Origin: a virus
Direction: 5' to 3' (one strand)
IMG/VR virus record: IMGVR_UViG_3300013094_000106
Coordinates: 1 to 43,490 of that record
Length of the DNA stretch: 43,490 nt
The stretch's first letter is position 1; every line of letters begins with the position of its first letter. The position numbers and the translations under genes are program-made. Below, in pieces: positions 1 to 7,583 of the stretch. Below the pieces are notes generated by a model. That model made no database searches. It was not told the DNA's origin and worked only from the letters and a program-made list of their open reading frames with translations.

Positions 1-60
1 CGAAAGCGTTAGAGTAGTTGGGAGTTCCACCTCCGCGAACTACACCTGTATTTAGTCTTG
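1..60 (-). other. Window edge: late-promoter-like motif and start of an unresolved downstream region
   Basis: Right after the nrdA stop, the minus strand reads CTAAATAC (TAAATA at 54-49), like the late-type motifs elsewhere in this window. A GGAGG lies at 34-30, inside a small GGAG/CTCC inverted repeat, but no ATG follows before the edge. A TTG overlapping the nrdA stop (64-62) opens a frame to the edge whose translation includes RGGGTPNYSNAF. That could be the start of a glycine-rich structural protein. I cannot decide between a leader region and a coding start. Nothing here looks like nrdB. Confidence 0.25.
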
Positions 61-2379
61 TCAAAGTTTACAAGCCTCGCATGATTCTTGATCATCAAAG
101 TCTACCGCTTCCAATGCCGCTTCAGGTTCGTCCTGTCCTTTTGAACCTTGCTTGTTGATCAAGCTATAGTAAAGTGTCTTGCCGCCCCAGCGCAGGAAGT
201 TCATCAAGTTTCGAGCAATCAAAGTAGTGGGCACCTTACGATCCGCAAAGTGTGCTGGATTGTAGAATGTGTTGGTCGAAATACTTTGATCCACGTAGGC
301 TTGTATAACCGCGGCAGTTTTTAAATAGCCAACACAATCTTTTTGATCCCACATGAGTTGATATTTATTCTTCAACTTGTTGTATTCGGGTGCCACTTGA
401 ATTAGACTACCGGCTTTGGATTCTTTCACCGTGATCAAGCTCATGGGCATTTCAATGCCATTGGTTGAGTTGATCACAACTGAACTGCTTTCAACCGGAG
501 CCACTGCCATCAAGGTAGCATTACGCACTCCAAAAACTTTCATCTTTTCTCTAACAGTTTCCCAGTCCAGTTCAGGTTCAAAGTTGGCCAGTTCGTTTAC
601 TGCTGCGGCACGGCGTTCCCATGGAAACTCGCCTTGACCGTAGCGTGTGAGACCCGAGTGACTGCAGGGTCCACGTTCTTTGGCCAGTTCTACAGTGGCT
701 TCGGTTAGATAATAGGCCTGATGTTCCATCCAGGTCTTGACTTCTTGTAAGGCATCTCGTTCGCCATATTCAAGGCCACGCTTGGCATGCCAGTAGGCCA
801 AGTTGGTGATGCCAATGCCCAAGGGTTGGATCTCTTGATTGCTCAATTGGCTTTGGATGCTTAAAAAATCTTGATAATCGAGTATATTGCAAAGGCTGCG
901 CTGAAGGATACGACAAGCACGGCGCATGTCCTCAGGATTACGGAACGCACCCCAGTTAATACTTCCAAGAGTGCAAAGAGCAATACGCCCAGCATCATCA
1001 TCAAGACGCTTAAATGACTTAGTAGGTAAAAGGATTTCACAGCACAGGTTACTCTGGTAAATGGTATGGAATTCAGGATCAAACGGACCTTGATTCTGAA
1101 CATTGTCAATGAACACAAGATAGATACGGCCTGTGTCAGTGCGTTCTTTTAGGATGCCACCTTTGAACACATCTTCAGCGGCCATAACTTTGGTTCTTAA
1201 ATCTTTTCTTTTTTCATACTTTACATATAACTGTTCAAACAGTTCTGTATCTTGATAAAATGCTTCATACAGATCTGGCACTTCGTTGGGATCGAAGAAT
1301 GTTATGGATTCTTTGTTTTTGAATCTGCGCCAAAAGAAGCTGTTGAGCACAACCCCATAATCCATAAATCTAACTCGGGTTTCTTCGGTGCCCTGGTTGT
1401 TCTTAAGCACAATAAGGTCATCAAACTGATAGTGCCAAATGGGATAAAAAACAGTAGCAGAAGCATTTCTAATACCTCCTTGTGAACAGCTTCTCAAATC
1501 ACCAAACCACTTTTTAAGGAATGGAACCATGCCGGTGTGCATGACTTCACCGCCACGTATGGGTGCGCCCAAGGGACGCAAGCGGCCAACTTCCAAGCCG
1601 ATGCCGGCTCGCTTGGCCGCATACTTGGCCATCATTTCTCCTGAGGCAAAAATACTATCCAGATCATCGTCACTACGTATAAGCACACAAGAGCTGAATT
1701 GTTTTGTTGGTGTTCCCAATCCAGCCAGAACAGGAGTCGCAAGAGTAAACAGGCCATCACTGGCAGCATTATAATATTCTTTGATGTAACGCATTCTAGC
1801 CGCATTGGGTTCTTCTTTATGGAACACAGTAGCGGCTGCAATGATGTAACGAATTTGTGGAGTTTCATAAATTTCCTTTGTGGCTCTGTTACGCACCAGA
1901 TACTTTTCAATCAGTTGTTCAATGGCCGCATAACTGTATAGCTCATCTTTGTCGTGGTCCAGCATGTCGTTCATGCGATTCCAGTCTTCTTCAGTATACC
2001 AGTCCAACAGTTCTTCGGTATACAGGCCAGTGGCCACATTTTTCTTTACAATCTCATAAAGATGGGGAGGTTCATATTGACCATACACATCCTTTCTCAA
2101 CATGCTGAGTCGTTGTTTGCCGGCCACATACTGATAGTTGGTGTGACCCACATCAGGATTTGATTCTACATCAATGAGATCCACAATGGCTCGCAAGGTG
2201 ATGCCATCGATCTCTTGTGTGGTAATGCCATCATAAAAATGCAACTGTGCTTTGATCTCAATCATGGACTGACTGACGTCGGCAATGCCTTGACATACCT
2301 TAGCGACCTGTGCCTGCCACTTGTCAATCTGTAGTGGCTCTTTACGCCCGCTTCTTTTTACAACTGTAATCTGCGTCAT
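61..2379 (-). CDS. nrdA: Ribonucleoside-diphosphate reductase, alpha (large) subunit, class Ia-like
   Basis: Reduces ribonucleoside diphosphates to deoxyribonucleotides for phage DNA synthesis, working with a radical-generating beta subunit (NrdB) that is not in the window. The 772 aa are close to the roughly 760 aa of E. coli NrdA. Visible parts: an N-terminal ATP-cone (VVKRSGRKEPLQIDKW), the active-site stretch FSSCVLI, the catalytic SNLCCEI segment, ALCTLGSINW, and the C-terminal redox tail CEACKL matching E. coli CESCKI. It starts 17 nt after the stop of the 138-aa ORF. A TATAAT lies 17 nt upstream of the ATG but has no convincing -35, so read-through from the tailspike operon is possible. 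Function is well supported; only regulation is unclear. Confidence 0.96.
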   Translation of the reverse strand: MTQITVVKRSGRKEPLQIDKWQAQVAKVCQGIADVSQSMIEIKAQLHFYDGITTQEIDGITLRAIVDLIDVESNPDVGHTNYQYVAGKQRLSMLRKDVYGQYEPPHLYEIVKKNVATGLYTEELLDWYTEEDWNRMNDMLDHDKDELYSYAAIEQLIEKYLVRNRATKEIYETPQIRYIIAAATVFHKEEPNAARMRYIKEYYNAASDGLFTLATPVLAGLGTPTKQFSSCVLIRSDDDLDSIFASGEMMAKYAAKRAGIGLEVGRLRPLGAPIRGGEVMHTGMVPFLKKWFGDLRSCSQGGIRNASATVFYPIWHYQFDDLIVLKNNQGTEETRVRFMDYGVVLNSFFWRRFKNKESITFFDPNEVPDLYEAFYQDTELFEQLYVKYEKRKDLRTKVMAAEDVFKGGILKERTDTGRIYLVFIDNVQNQGPFDPEFHTIYQSNLCCEILLPTKSFKRLDDDAGRIALCTLGSINWGAFRNPEDMRRACRILQRSLCNILDYQDFLSIQSQLSNQEIQPLGIGITNLAYWHAKRGLEYGERDALQEVKTWMEHQAYYLTEATVELAKERGPCSHSGLTRYGQGEFPWERRAAAVNELANFEPELDWETVREKMKVFGVRNATLMAVAPVESSSVVINSTNGIEMPMSLITVKESKAGSLIQVAPEYNKLKNKYQLMWDQKDCVGYLKTAAVIQAYVDQSISTNTFYNPAHFADRKVPTTLIARNLMNFLRWGGKTLYYSLINKQGSKGQDEPEAALEAVDFDDQESCEACKL

Positions 2380-2396
2380 CTAACTCTCGTTCTAAA

Positions 2397-2813
2397 TTAT
2401 AATATTTGGTGTTGCTGGTATTGCCGTTTGATTTTTACTGCTTGGAAGGTATTTACGATGGTATCTGGGTTCCAATTAAGTATATATTTTTCTTTTGCTA
2501 CCTGGACTAAATTATCACCTTCTTCGGTCAAAATCAAGTCTGCTGGGGCCATATCCGCACGGTCCAACAAAGTTATAGTATACAGGATTCCTAGAGCTCT
2601 TGCAAGATCACAATAGACATCATCGCTCAAAAGTTGCCAGGGATCTGGCCAGGTGGGTTGATCATCCCAATGTAGATAGTAAGGGCGCCAGGGAGTATTG
2701 AACCACCAGGCGTTGATTTCTTCCAAGGCCGACTTGACCGGAAGATTTTGGCATCGGTCCCGTAACAGGTTCCAGCTTTCCAGCCGAGCACTAAATGTAA
2801 CAGGCCAAATCAA
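2397..2813 (-). CDS. Hypothetical protein, 138 aa, Trp-rich
   Basis: Not recognised. It is notably Trp-rich in its first half (WWFNTPWRPYYLHWDD, then PTWPDPWQLL), has no membrane segment or signal peptide, and has an amphipathic middle (DLARALGILYTITLLDRADM). Its ATG overlaps the stop of the tailspike gene by 4 nt (ATGA arrangement), indicating translational coupling. A role as a tailspike chaperone, assembly factor or small tail component is therefore plausible, but this is inferred from position only. nrdA follows 17 nt downstream. Confidence 0.75.
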   Translation of the reverse strand: MIWPVTFSARLESWNLLRDRCQNLPVKSALEEINAWWFNTPWRPYYLHWDDQPTWPDPWQLLSDDVYCDLARALGILYTITLLDRADMAPADLILTEEGDNLVQVAKEKYILNWNPDTIVNTFQAVKIKRQYQQHQIL

Positions 2814-4396
2814 TCTAAATACGTGATAGAATAGAACATGGTGGCATTGACTCCGGATGAACTTGCGGAGTAAAGCACTGATACTGTGGAGCCAGACTGG
2901 CTCAGTGTCAAGGTTATGCCGGTATTGTTGTCAACAAAATCATTGGTCCAGTTCAAGGCAGTTCCGGTAGGATTGGTAGCCACAGTGATGGTGCCGCTGG
3001 CATAGTTGGTGTTTCTAGTGATTGAGTAAGTGATCACAAAGGCCGGGCTATCGGCTGTGGTACTGACTGTAAATGCTGTGCCCGATTGATTGTCGGTCAA
3101 TGTGATTTGTTTTCCACTCATTCGAGTAAAACTACCCATGGTTAGTTGACTGCCATTGGTAGTGGCAATGGTCAAGGTATCGTTGGTATTGACTCGAGGA
3201 TAAACTGTAGCATAGGCATCAGTTCTTTGGAACAGGTCGCTGATACTGACATTGTTGTTGGATTCTATGTTGATAATGCTGGTTGCCGGCGTGCCAGTGG
3301 ATCCAGTAAAGTGATTGCCTACATCATAAAAAATGTTATGGCCACTGGCATTGATACCCAGAGTCAGGTAGGGGCCAAACACAATGCCTTCGGCATAGAT
3401 ATTGTCAAACAAATTGCCCACTATGCGTGTGCCGGTAGATCCACCGTTGGTGGTAGCAGCGGTGCCCAACAAGATACCGTTATACAAGGTATCAAACTGA
3501 CTGGCACGTATGGTAACGCCTTCGGTCTGTTGATTGTTGTTGATGCCCCAGACCACTCCAGAAAACACACAACTATTAAAGGTAATTTGTTCACACACCA
3601 GGGCCGATGTGCTGGCAAAACTTACTCCAGTGGAAGCATTAGTGTCTGTGGTCAATGTGGTCTTGGTTGATGTTCCGCGGAATCCTACATTTTGAAAAAC
3701 ACAGTTGGTGGCATCCTGAACCATGAACACATTGCCGGTGGGATTCAGATTGGTGAAGCCCATGTTGGTTATGGTAATTGACTGTGGAGGTATGGCATCA
3801 CCGTTGCCAATGTTGACTCCGGTATTTTGCAAACTATCAGCAGTGCGTGCCACATAGTCATTGGCACCCACGGCCAAGGTAATTATGGAATTGTCTCCGC
3901 CTTCACCATACAAGGTAGCATAGGGTGGAATATTGATAGCACCAGTGGTCACATACACGCCTGCTGGAAAAAACAAACTGCGACGTATCTGTGGATTGAC
4001 TTCTCTACAGTAGAGTTGATACAAGGCACGGTTGATAGCGGCTGTGTCATCGGTCACGCCATCGCCTTTTGCTCCAAAATCCAACACGCTGGCATATTGA
4101 TCCAACACAGTTTGTATACTGTTGGTAACCGGTGTGCCAGGTGTTACTCCTGTCTGCACCAAGTATCCTGCTGCCAAACCCTTGTAAGTATAGGTATTGG
4201 TAAAGTTTAAAATGTCTGAAAATTCTGTAAGAATTTCAGTATTGCCAATCACAGGAGCACCATCTTGCAGAGTGCCGTTACCGATCCATAGTTGGCGTGT
4301 GTCGGTTGACCAGCCCAGTTCTGCACCAGCTAGTTGTGGTAGATCTGCTGATAAACCTTTACGATTTGTGATTTGAGATATTTGTACAATGGCCAC
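2810..4396 (-). CDS. Tail fibre/tailspike protein with pectate-lyase-type beta-helix
   Basis: Probable receptor-binding or polysaccharide-degrading tail protein, 528 aa. Residues 1-60 (MAIVQISQITNRKGL, then ELGWSTDTRQLWIGNG) look like the short N-terminal attachment module common in marine phage fibres. Residues 104-125 (VLDFGAKGDGVTDDTAAIN) are the classic opening of the Pectate_lyase_3 right-handed beta-helix. They are followed by FFPAGVYVTTGAINIP and many short N/T/G-rich strands (GNLFDNIYAEGIVFG) typical of coils. The C-terminal ~130 aa are a T/S-rich domain, possibly a trimerising tip. The TAAATA motif in the 4421-4438 palindrome lies 25 nt upstream of the ATG, so late expression is expected. 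The substrate cannot be read from sequence. Confidence 0.88.
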   Translation of the reverse strand: MAIVQISQITNRKGLSADLPQLAGAELGWSTDTRQLWIGNGTLQDGAPVIGNTEILTEFSDILNFTNTYTYKGLAAGYLVQTGVTPGTPVTNSIQTVLDQYASVLDFGAKGDGVTDDTAAINRALYQLYCREVNPQIRRSLFFPAGVYVTTGAINIPPYATLYGEGGDNSIITLAVGANDYVARTADSLQNTGVNIGNGDAIPPQSITITNMGFTNLNPTGNVFMVQDATNCVFQNVGFRGTSTKTTLTTDTNASTGVSFASTSALVCEQITFNSCVFSGVVWGINNNQQTEGVTIRASQFDTLYNGILLGTAATTNGGSTGTRIVGNLFDNIYAEGIVFGPYLTLGINASGHNIFYDVGNHFTGSTGTPATSIINIESNNNVSISDLFQRTDAYATVYPRVNTNDTLTIATTNGSQLTMGSFTRMSGKQITLTDNQSGTAFTVSTTADSPAFVITYSITRNTNYASGTITVATNPTGTALNWTNDFVDNNTGITLTLSQSGSTVSVLYSASSSGVNATMFYSITYLD

Positions 4397-4420
4397 TTGA
4401 GTTGTCCTTGAATTCTATCC

Positions 4421-4438
4421 AGTATTTAGCTAAATACT
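4421..4438. promoter_or_regulatory. Perfect 18-bp palindrome: divergent late promoters
   Basis: The sequence AGTATTTAGCTAAATACT is a perfect palindrome. On each strand it supplies GCTAAATACT, matching the TAAATA late-type motif found before many genes here and resembling the T4 late consensus TATAAATA. It lies between the minus-strand tailspike (ATG at 4396) and the plus-strand 67-aa ORF (ATG at 4461, SD AAAGGAG at 4449-4455). One 18-bp element could therefore fire in both directions. Confidence 0.75.
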
Positions 4439-4460
4439 CCAAGCACCCAAAGGAGATGAC

Positions 4461-4664
4461 ATGCCCACAAATAACGGTTGGAGTAGAGACGAGCGAATTG
4501 ATCCAGATAGCCCCATGCGCTTGTTGGAAATAAAGATACATTATCTTATGACCATTGCAGCCGGTGCGGGCAATCTAAGCGATTACAACGGTGCTGGTAT
4601 TAGTTTGCCTGCTGATATCAACTTTGACGGGGCTGATTTTGGCAGTGGTGCACCCAAAGGTTAG
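4461..4664 (+). CDS. Hypothetical small protein, 67 aa, plus strand
   Basis: One of only two genes I accept on the plus strand. It has a strong Shine-Dalgarno (AAAGGAG, 6 nt before the ATG) and a TAAATA late-type motif at 4432-4437, which is better support than most minus-strand genes have. The N-terminal half is charged (WSRDERIDPDSPMRLLEIKIHYLMT); the C-terminal half is G/D/N-rich (DYNGAGISLPADINFDGADFGSG). The family is not recognised. Its stop overlaps the stop of the convergent nuclease gene by 4 nt. Late timing and the tailspike partner suggest a small virion or assembly protein. Confidence 0.72.
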   Translation: MPTNNGWSRDERIDPDSPMRLLEIKIHYLMTIAAGAGNLSDYNGAGISLPADINFDGADFGSGAPKG

Positions 4665-5374
4665 GCCTGCAAGTAATACAGTTCTAAACGACGCCACCAC
4701 TGGTCTGACCAGTAGTCAAAATCTTCAGATTTCAAAATAAATTCCTGATACTGCGGGCGACCCAGGGGATTGCCCATGGCATCCACTTCGGGTTTTACAC
4801 ACATTAGCACCACACCCTTGCGTATGTTTGTTCCATACACTTCGTTGTGAGCTAGAGCATAGGCTGTCAGTTGTAGGTAGTAGTCTTCAATCCACTCGGC
4901 CCGCTTGGGCTTGTTGGTTTGTTTGTAGTCCAGGATACTTTCATCGCCCAGGTGTATGCCACATCCGTCAGTGGTGCCAGCATACAGCTTGGGAAAATAT
5001 AAGGGAATCTCTACACCCCAGAACTCTGTGACATTTTTAAGTCCATCTTCGATCACTGTTTGAGCCATGGCATGACTGGCCCAACCAAAGGGATTTGATC
5101 CGCGGTCTTTGAGTTCGCCGGTTTTGACATAGTGCTCAAGATAGGTATGCATACGGGTGCCGCGGTTGGCCGCTTCGGTGGTGATCTTTTGTGCATTTTC
5201 TACACCCACACGTTTGCGCCATTCGTTGAGTGCGGCTTTCTTTTCTTCAGGCTTGGTTTTATCTAAGATAGTTGTTACACTAGGAACCTTGTTGCCGTCT
5301 GGGGTAGAATACAAGCGTTTACCGTCTTCGCTTGTGCGACTCAATTCGTGATAATTAAATTTTGGGTTATACAT
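4661..5374 (-). CDS. PD-(D/E)XK superfamily exonuclease (Cas4/RecB-like)
   Basis: Probable single-metal-fold DNA exonuclease, 237 aa. Motifs: PSVTTILDKT near the N-terminus, an RGTRMHTYLE helix (the GxxxH motif of the family), the catalytic run GTTDGCGIHLGDESILDYKQTNKP (Asp, then DYK as the D/E-x-K element), and the QxxxY-type helix YLQLTAYALA. Such nucleases in marine T4-like phages are thought to act in DNA processing or recombination. A near-consensus sigma-70 promoter (5381-5409) sits directly upstream, and the ATG falls 6 nt after its -10 box, so early leaderless expression is predicted. It is a single-gene unit between the rSAM operon and a convergent plus-strand ORF. Confidence 0.85.
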   Translation of the reverse strand: MYNPKFNYHELSRTSEDGKRLYSTPDGNKVPSVTTILDKTKPEEKKAALNEWRKRVGVENAQKITTEAANRGTRMHTYLEHYVKTGELKDRGSNPFGWASHAMAQTVIEDGLKNVTEFWGVEIPLYFPKLYAGTTDGCGIHLGDESILDYKQTNKPKRAEWIEDYYLQLTAYALAHNEVYGTNIRKGVVLMCVKPEVDAMGNPLGRPQYQEFILKSEDFDYWSDQWWRRLELYYLQA

Positions 5375-5380
5375 TTTGTT

Positions 5381-5409
5381 ATTATAACAGGTTATTGCTT
5401 GACAGTCAA
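5381..5409 (-). promoter_or_regulatory. Sigma-70 promoter of the PD-(D/E)XK nuclease, leaderless type
   Basis: Minus strand: TTGACT (5409-5404), a 17-nt spacer, TATAAT (5386-5381), then AACAAA and the ATG at 5374. There is no room for a Shine-Dalgarno if transcription starts at the usual distance, so the mRNA should start at or next to the A of ATG. The -35 lies inside the 3' end of the upstream rSAM gene. Confidence 0.85.
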
Positions 5410-6678
5410 GTTATTTTGTCGCGCATTTAGATAATACTGACGGTGCTGATCGCTGAGAATATCATAAAGTTTGCTGTTGCCCACGGACATCAACATGTTG
5501 GTAGTGTGGTCATCCAGAGCAGTTTGCTTTAAGAATTCTACAAATTTATCATGCACAACAGTATCGCTGACTAAAAATTTAATTACACCTTGAAGATATT
5601 CGTGTAGACTGGCGTGCCGCGGATTTTCAAAAATTTTATGACTCACAGCCTGCTCAACAACGGCCAATAGCTGTGGTCGATACTCCACAGGTAAATTCTG
5701 TATGGTCATTCTGTGTGGTTCGCTCATGCTGACATTGTTGATACCAATGTTGCGTATGTTGTGTTCGCTGAACCAGGCATGCCACCAATCTAGATAATCA
5801 ACTATGTAGAAAATATTGTGTAGGCTCCAGACCGGAGTGATATAAAATCTAACTCGGTTGTTGGTCAGCATAAAAGACAGGTTGTTTTTTATGGTATCAA
5901 AAGTTTCTGGATACCTAACATAGCTGTAATTTTCATCAACGCTGTCAATACTGGCACAGATGGTCACTGCTTTAAATTTATCAAACAACTCAATGATGTT
6001 GTGTTTGAGATTGGTAAAATTTGTAGTTATGCGTAGATCAATCTGTTTGCTTAGATCGTTTGCCGCCAGCCAATTTAACAATCTGATAGCACCAGGTTGA
6101 ATCAACGATTCACCTCCGAGCAGTGCAACACACACATTGGATGTGGTCTGGCATTTATCTGCAATTTCGGTTGTTATGGTATTCCAAAATGTTTCATCGG
6201 TGCCGATATCATCTTGAAATTCTTTCAATACCTTTATGTTGTACATCTGCGCATATTTGCTACTAAACTCGGGCCAGCAGGTCTTGCAGGCCAAGTTACA
6301 CAGGTTTGAAAATTTTATTCTAAACTCAAAATTATCCACAGTCCCGGTAGTTAAAAACTGATTTATCAATTGAGGCGATTGACGTATCAGTGTCAAGGTT
6401 CTTTCGGATGTGCCTATTTGTTCTTCGGATTTATAACACAGCTGGCATCGGTCATTGTTGACGCCTTGCTCTATGGTTGCTTTTAATTCTGTAAATCGAC
6501 GATCATCAGTTTTAGACGGTGCTAGATTGCAACAACAAGTTGATTGTATCTGCCCAGGAACTACCTGACTGTGCAGTGTGGTATAAGGATTTAAACAAAC
6601 ATGCTGATTCTGTAGGGCCCAACGAGTTTTTTCTTCGACAGAAATATCGTCGTCCCATAAATTTGTGTGTGGTATCAT
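5392..6678 (-). CDS. Radical SAM protein with N-terminal twitch-type cluster domain
   Basis: 428 aa. The radical SAM motif CNLACKTC places cluster-binding Cys at 127, 131 and 134, and LLGGESL is the GGE SAM-binding motif. Upstream Cys at 28, 48-50, 78 and 81 (RCQLCYKSEEQ) match the layout of N-terminal twitch domains that bind an auxiliary Fe-S cluster. The reaction and substrate are unknown. The ATG overlaps the iscA stop, so iscU, iscA and this enzyme form one coupled unit. That physically ties an Fe-S client to the Fe-S assembly genes. The C-terminal ~100 aa have no recognisable motif. Confidence 0.88.
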   Translation of the reverse strand: MIPHTNLWDDDISVEEKTRWALQNQHVCLNPYTTLHSQVVPGQIQSTCCCNLAPSKTDDRRFTELKATIEQGVNNDRCQLCYKSEEQIGTSERTLTLIRQSPQLINQFLTTGTVDNFEFRIKFSNLCNLACKTCWPEFSSKYAQMYNIKVLKEFQDDIGTDETFWNTITTEIADKCQTTSNVCVALLGGESLIQPGAIRLLNWLAANDLSKQIDLRITTNFTNLKHNIIELFDKFKAVTICASIDSVDENYSYVRYPETFDTIKNNLSFMLTNNRVRFYITPVWSLHNIFYIVDYLDWWHAWFSEHNIRNIGINNVSMSEPHRMTIQNLPVEYRPQLLAVVEQAVSHKIFENPRHASLHEYLQGVIKFLVSDTVVHDKFVEFLKQTALDDHTTNMLMSVGNSKLYDILSDQHRQYYLNARQNNLTVKQ

Positions 6679-6995
6679 TATACCCGAAAACTTTCACCAC
6701 ATCCACAACGATCCCGTTCATTGGGATTAATGAATTCAAATCCTTCGTTGAGTCCTTGACGCACATAGTCCACAGTGATTCCGTCAACTATGGGCAGGCT
6801 TTTTTTATCCACAACAACCGTGGTATAATTGTCGGCCATGGCCACATCGCCGGGTTGTAGCTGATCTACATATTCCAACACATAAGCAAGACCACTGCAA
6901 CCAGTGGTTCGCACACCAATGCGAATGCCTATTCCGCCACGCTTGTTCAGGTTGGACTGAATTTTTTTAGCGGCTGTGTCAGTTACTGTTATCAT
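6678..6995 (-). CDS. iscA: Iron-sulfur cluster carrier protein IscA
   Basis: A-type Fe-S carrier, 105 aa, close to the family length. The three conserved cluster-ligand Cys are present: C33 in TTGCSGLAYVLE, and C97 and C99 in the C-terminal RCGCGESFRV. GLNEGFEFINPN matches bacterial IscA. It would receive clusters from IscU and pass them to apo-enzymes; [4Fe-4S] maturation is the usual role of this family, and six rSAM clients are encoded nearby. It overlaps iscU by 17 nt and the downstream rSAM by 1 nt. Carriage by a phage is uncommon. No damage to the gene is visible. Confidence 0.95.
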   Translation of the reverse strand: MITVTDTAAKKIQSNLNKRGGIGIRIGVRTTGCSGLAYVLEYVDQLQPGDVAMADNYTTVVVDKKSLPIVDGITVDYVRQGLNEGFEFINPNERDRCGCGESFRV

Positions 6996-7362
6996 GCTTG
7001 CTCTTGTAGTCGTTTATGGCAGCCTTAATAGCATCTTCTGCAAGGATCGAACAATGTATCTTAACCGGCGGGAGTGCCAGTTCCTCTGCAATCGCAGAGT
7101 TCTTAATTGCGCCAGCCTGGTCCAGTGTTTTGCCCTTGACCCATTCAGTGACCAGTGACGATGAAGCGATCGCCGACCCACAACCATAAGTTTTGAATCG
7201 TGCATCTACAATAATCCCGTCCTCTACTCGGATTTGTAGTTTCATCACATCGCCGCAGGCCGGAGCACCCACCATGCCAGTGCCAACTGTGTCGTCTATT
7301 TCCATCTTGCCCACGTTGCGTGGATTTTCATAGTGGTCTATTACTTTGTCGCTGTAGGCCAT
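6979..7362 (-). CDS. iscU: Iron-sulfur cluster assembly scaffold IscU
   Basis: Scaffold on which [2Fe-2S] clusters are built from sulfide supplied by the cysteine desulfurase IscS. The 127 aa match bacterial IscU length. All functional residues are present: C36 and D38 in GAPACGDVM, C61 in TYGCGSAIASSS, H103 and C104 in IHCSILAED, plus the HscA chaperone recognition motif LPPVK (97-101). From memory it is near-identical over long stretches to proteobacterial IscU, suggesting acquisition from a host and strong constraint. Start: ATG after AGGAAA, directly behind the stop of the small secreted protein. No iscS, hscA/B or fdx is seen, so host partners would be needed. Confidence 0.97.
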   Translation of the reverse strand: MAYSDKVIDHYENPRNVGKMEIDDTVGTGMVGAPACGDVMKLQIRVEDGIIVDARFKTYGCGSAIASSSLVTEWVKGKTLDQAGAIKNSAIAEELALPPVKIHCSILAEDAIKAAINDYKSKHDNSN

Positions 7363-7363
7363 A

Positions 7364-7531
7364 TTATTTTCCTGTTGGTGCTTTGGGTGCCTGAGGTGCT
7401 GGCGCAGTAGGTGGTCGAGGTTGAGGCGCAGTTGCAGGAGGTTTTTTAAAACTGTCTATCAACTGTTGTAAACCGGCTGCTGTGCCAGTGCCGGCAATCA
7501 ACATCATAAAAATAAAACAAATACGTTTCAT
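7364..7531 (-). CDS. Small secreted proline-rich protein, 55 aa
   Basis: I chose the ATG at 7531 because a GGGGAA Shine-Dalgarno precedes it, a TAAATA late-type motif lies at 7554-7559, and translation from there begins with a clean signal peptide (MKRICFIFMMLIAGTGTAAG). The mature part is a short helix (LQQLIDSFKK) followed by a Pro/Ala tail (PPATAPQPRPPTAPAPQAPK). A Pro-rich secreted peptide recalls Rz1 outer-membrane spanins, but there is no lipobox Cys. It heads the iscU-iscA-rSAM operon with its stop 1 nt before the iscU ATG. Function unknown. Confidence 0.65.
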   Translation of the reverse strand: MKRICFIFMMLIAGTGTAAGLQQLIDSFKKPPATAPQPRPPTAPAPQAPKAPTGK

Positions 7532-7553
7532 CTGGTTCCCCAATTTGCCGATA

Positions 7554-7559
7554 TATTTA
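7554..7559 (-). promoter_or_regulatory. Late-type promoter motif before the isc operon
   Basis: The minus strand reads ATAATAAATATAT, with TAAATA at 7559-7554, 22 nt before the ATG at 7531. Transcription from here would carry the small secreted protein, iscU, iscA and the rSAM at 5392-6678. It lies just inside the 3' end neighbourhood of the upstream rSAM gene. Confidence 0.55.
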
Positions 7560-7583
7560 TTATAGAATATTTGCCTGGTTCTG

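Noticed and set aside
2396-2401. TATAAT before nrdA as an early promoter
   Set aside because: No acceptable -35 hexamer at 16-18 nt and no extended -10; left unassigned.
3146-3670. 174-aa plus-strand frame opposite the tailspike
   Set aside because: Mirror of the T/N/G-rich beta-helix codons; no ribosome site, and the minus-strand gene has clear domain evidence.
7364-7531. Rz1-type spanin call for the secreted Pro-rich protein
   Set aside because: Pro-rich and exported, but there is no lipobox Cys at the cleavage site and no neighbouring Rz-like gene.
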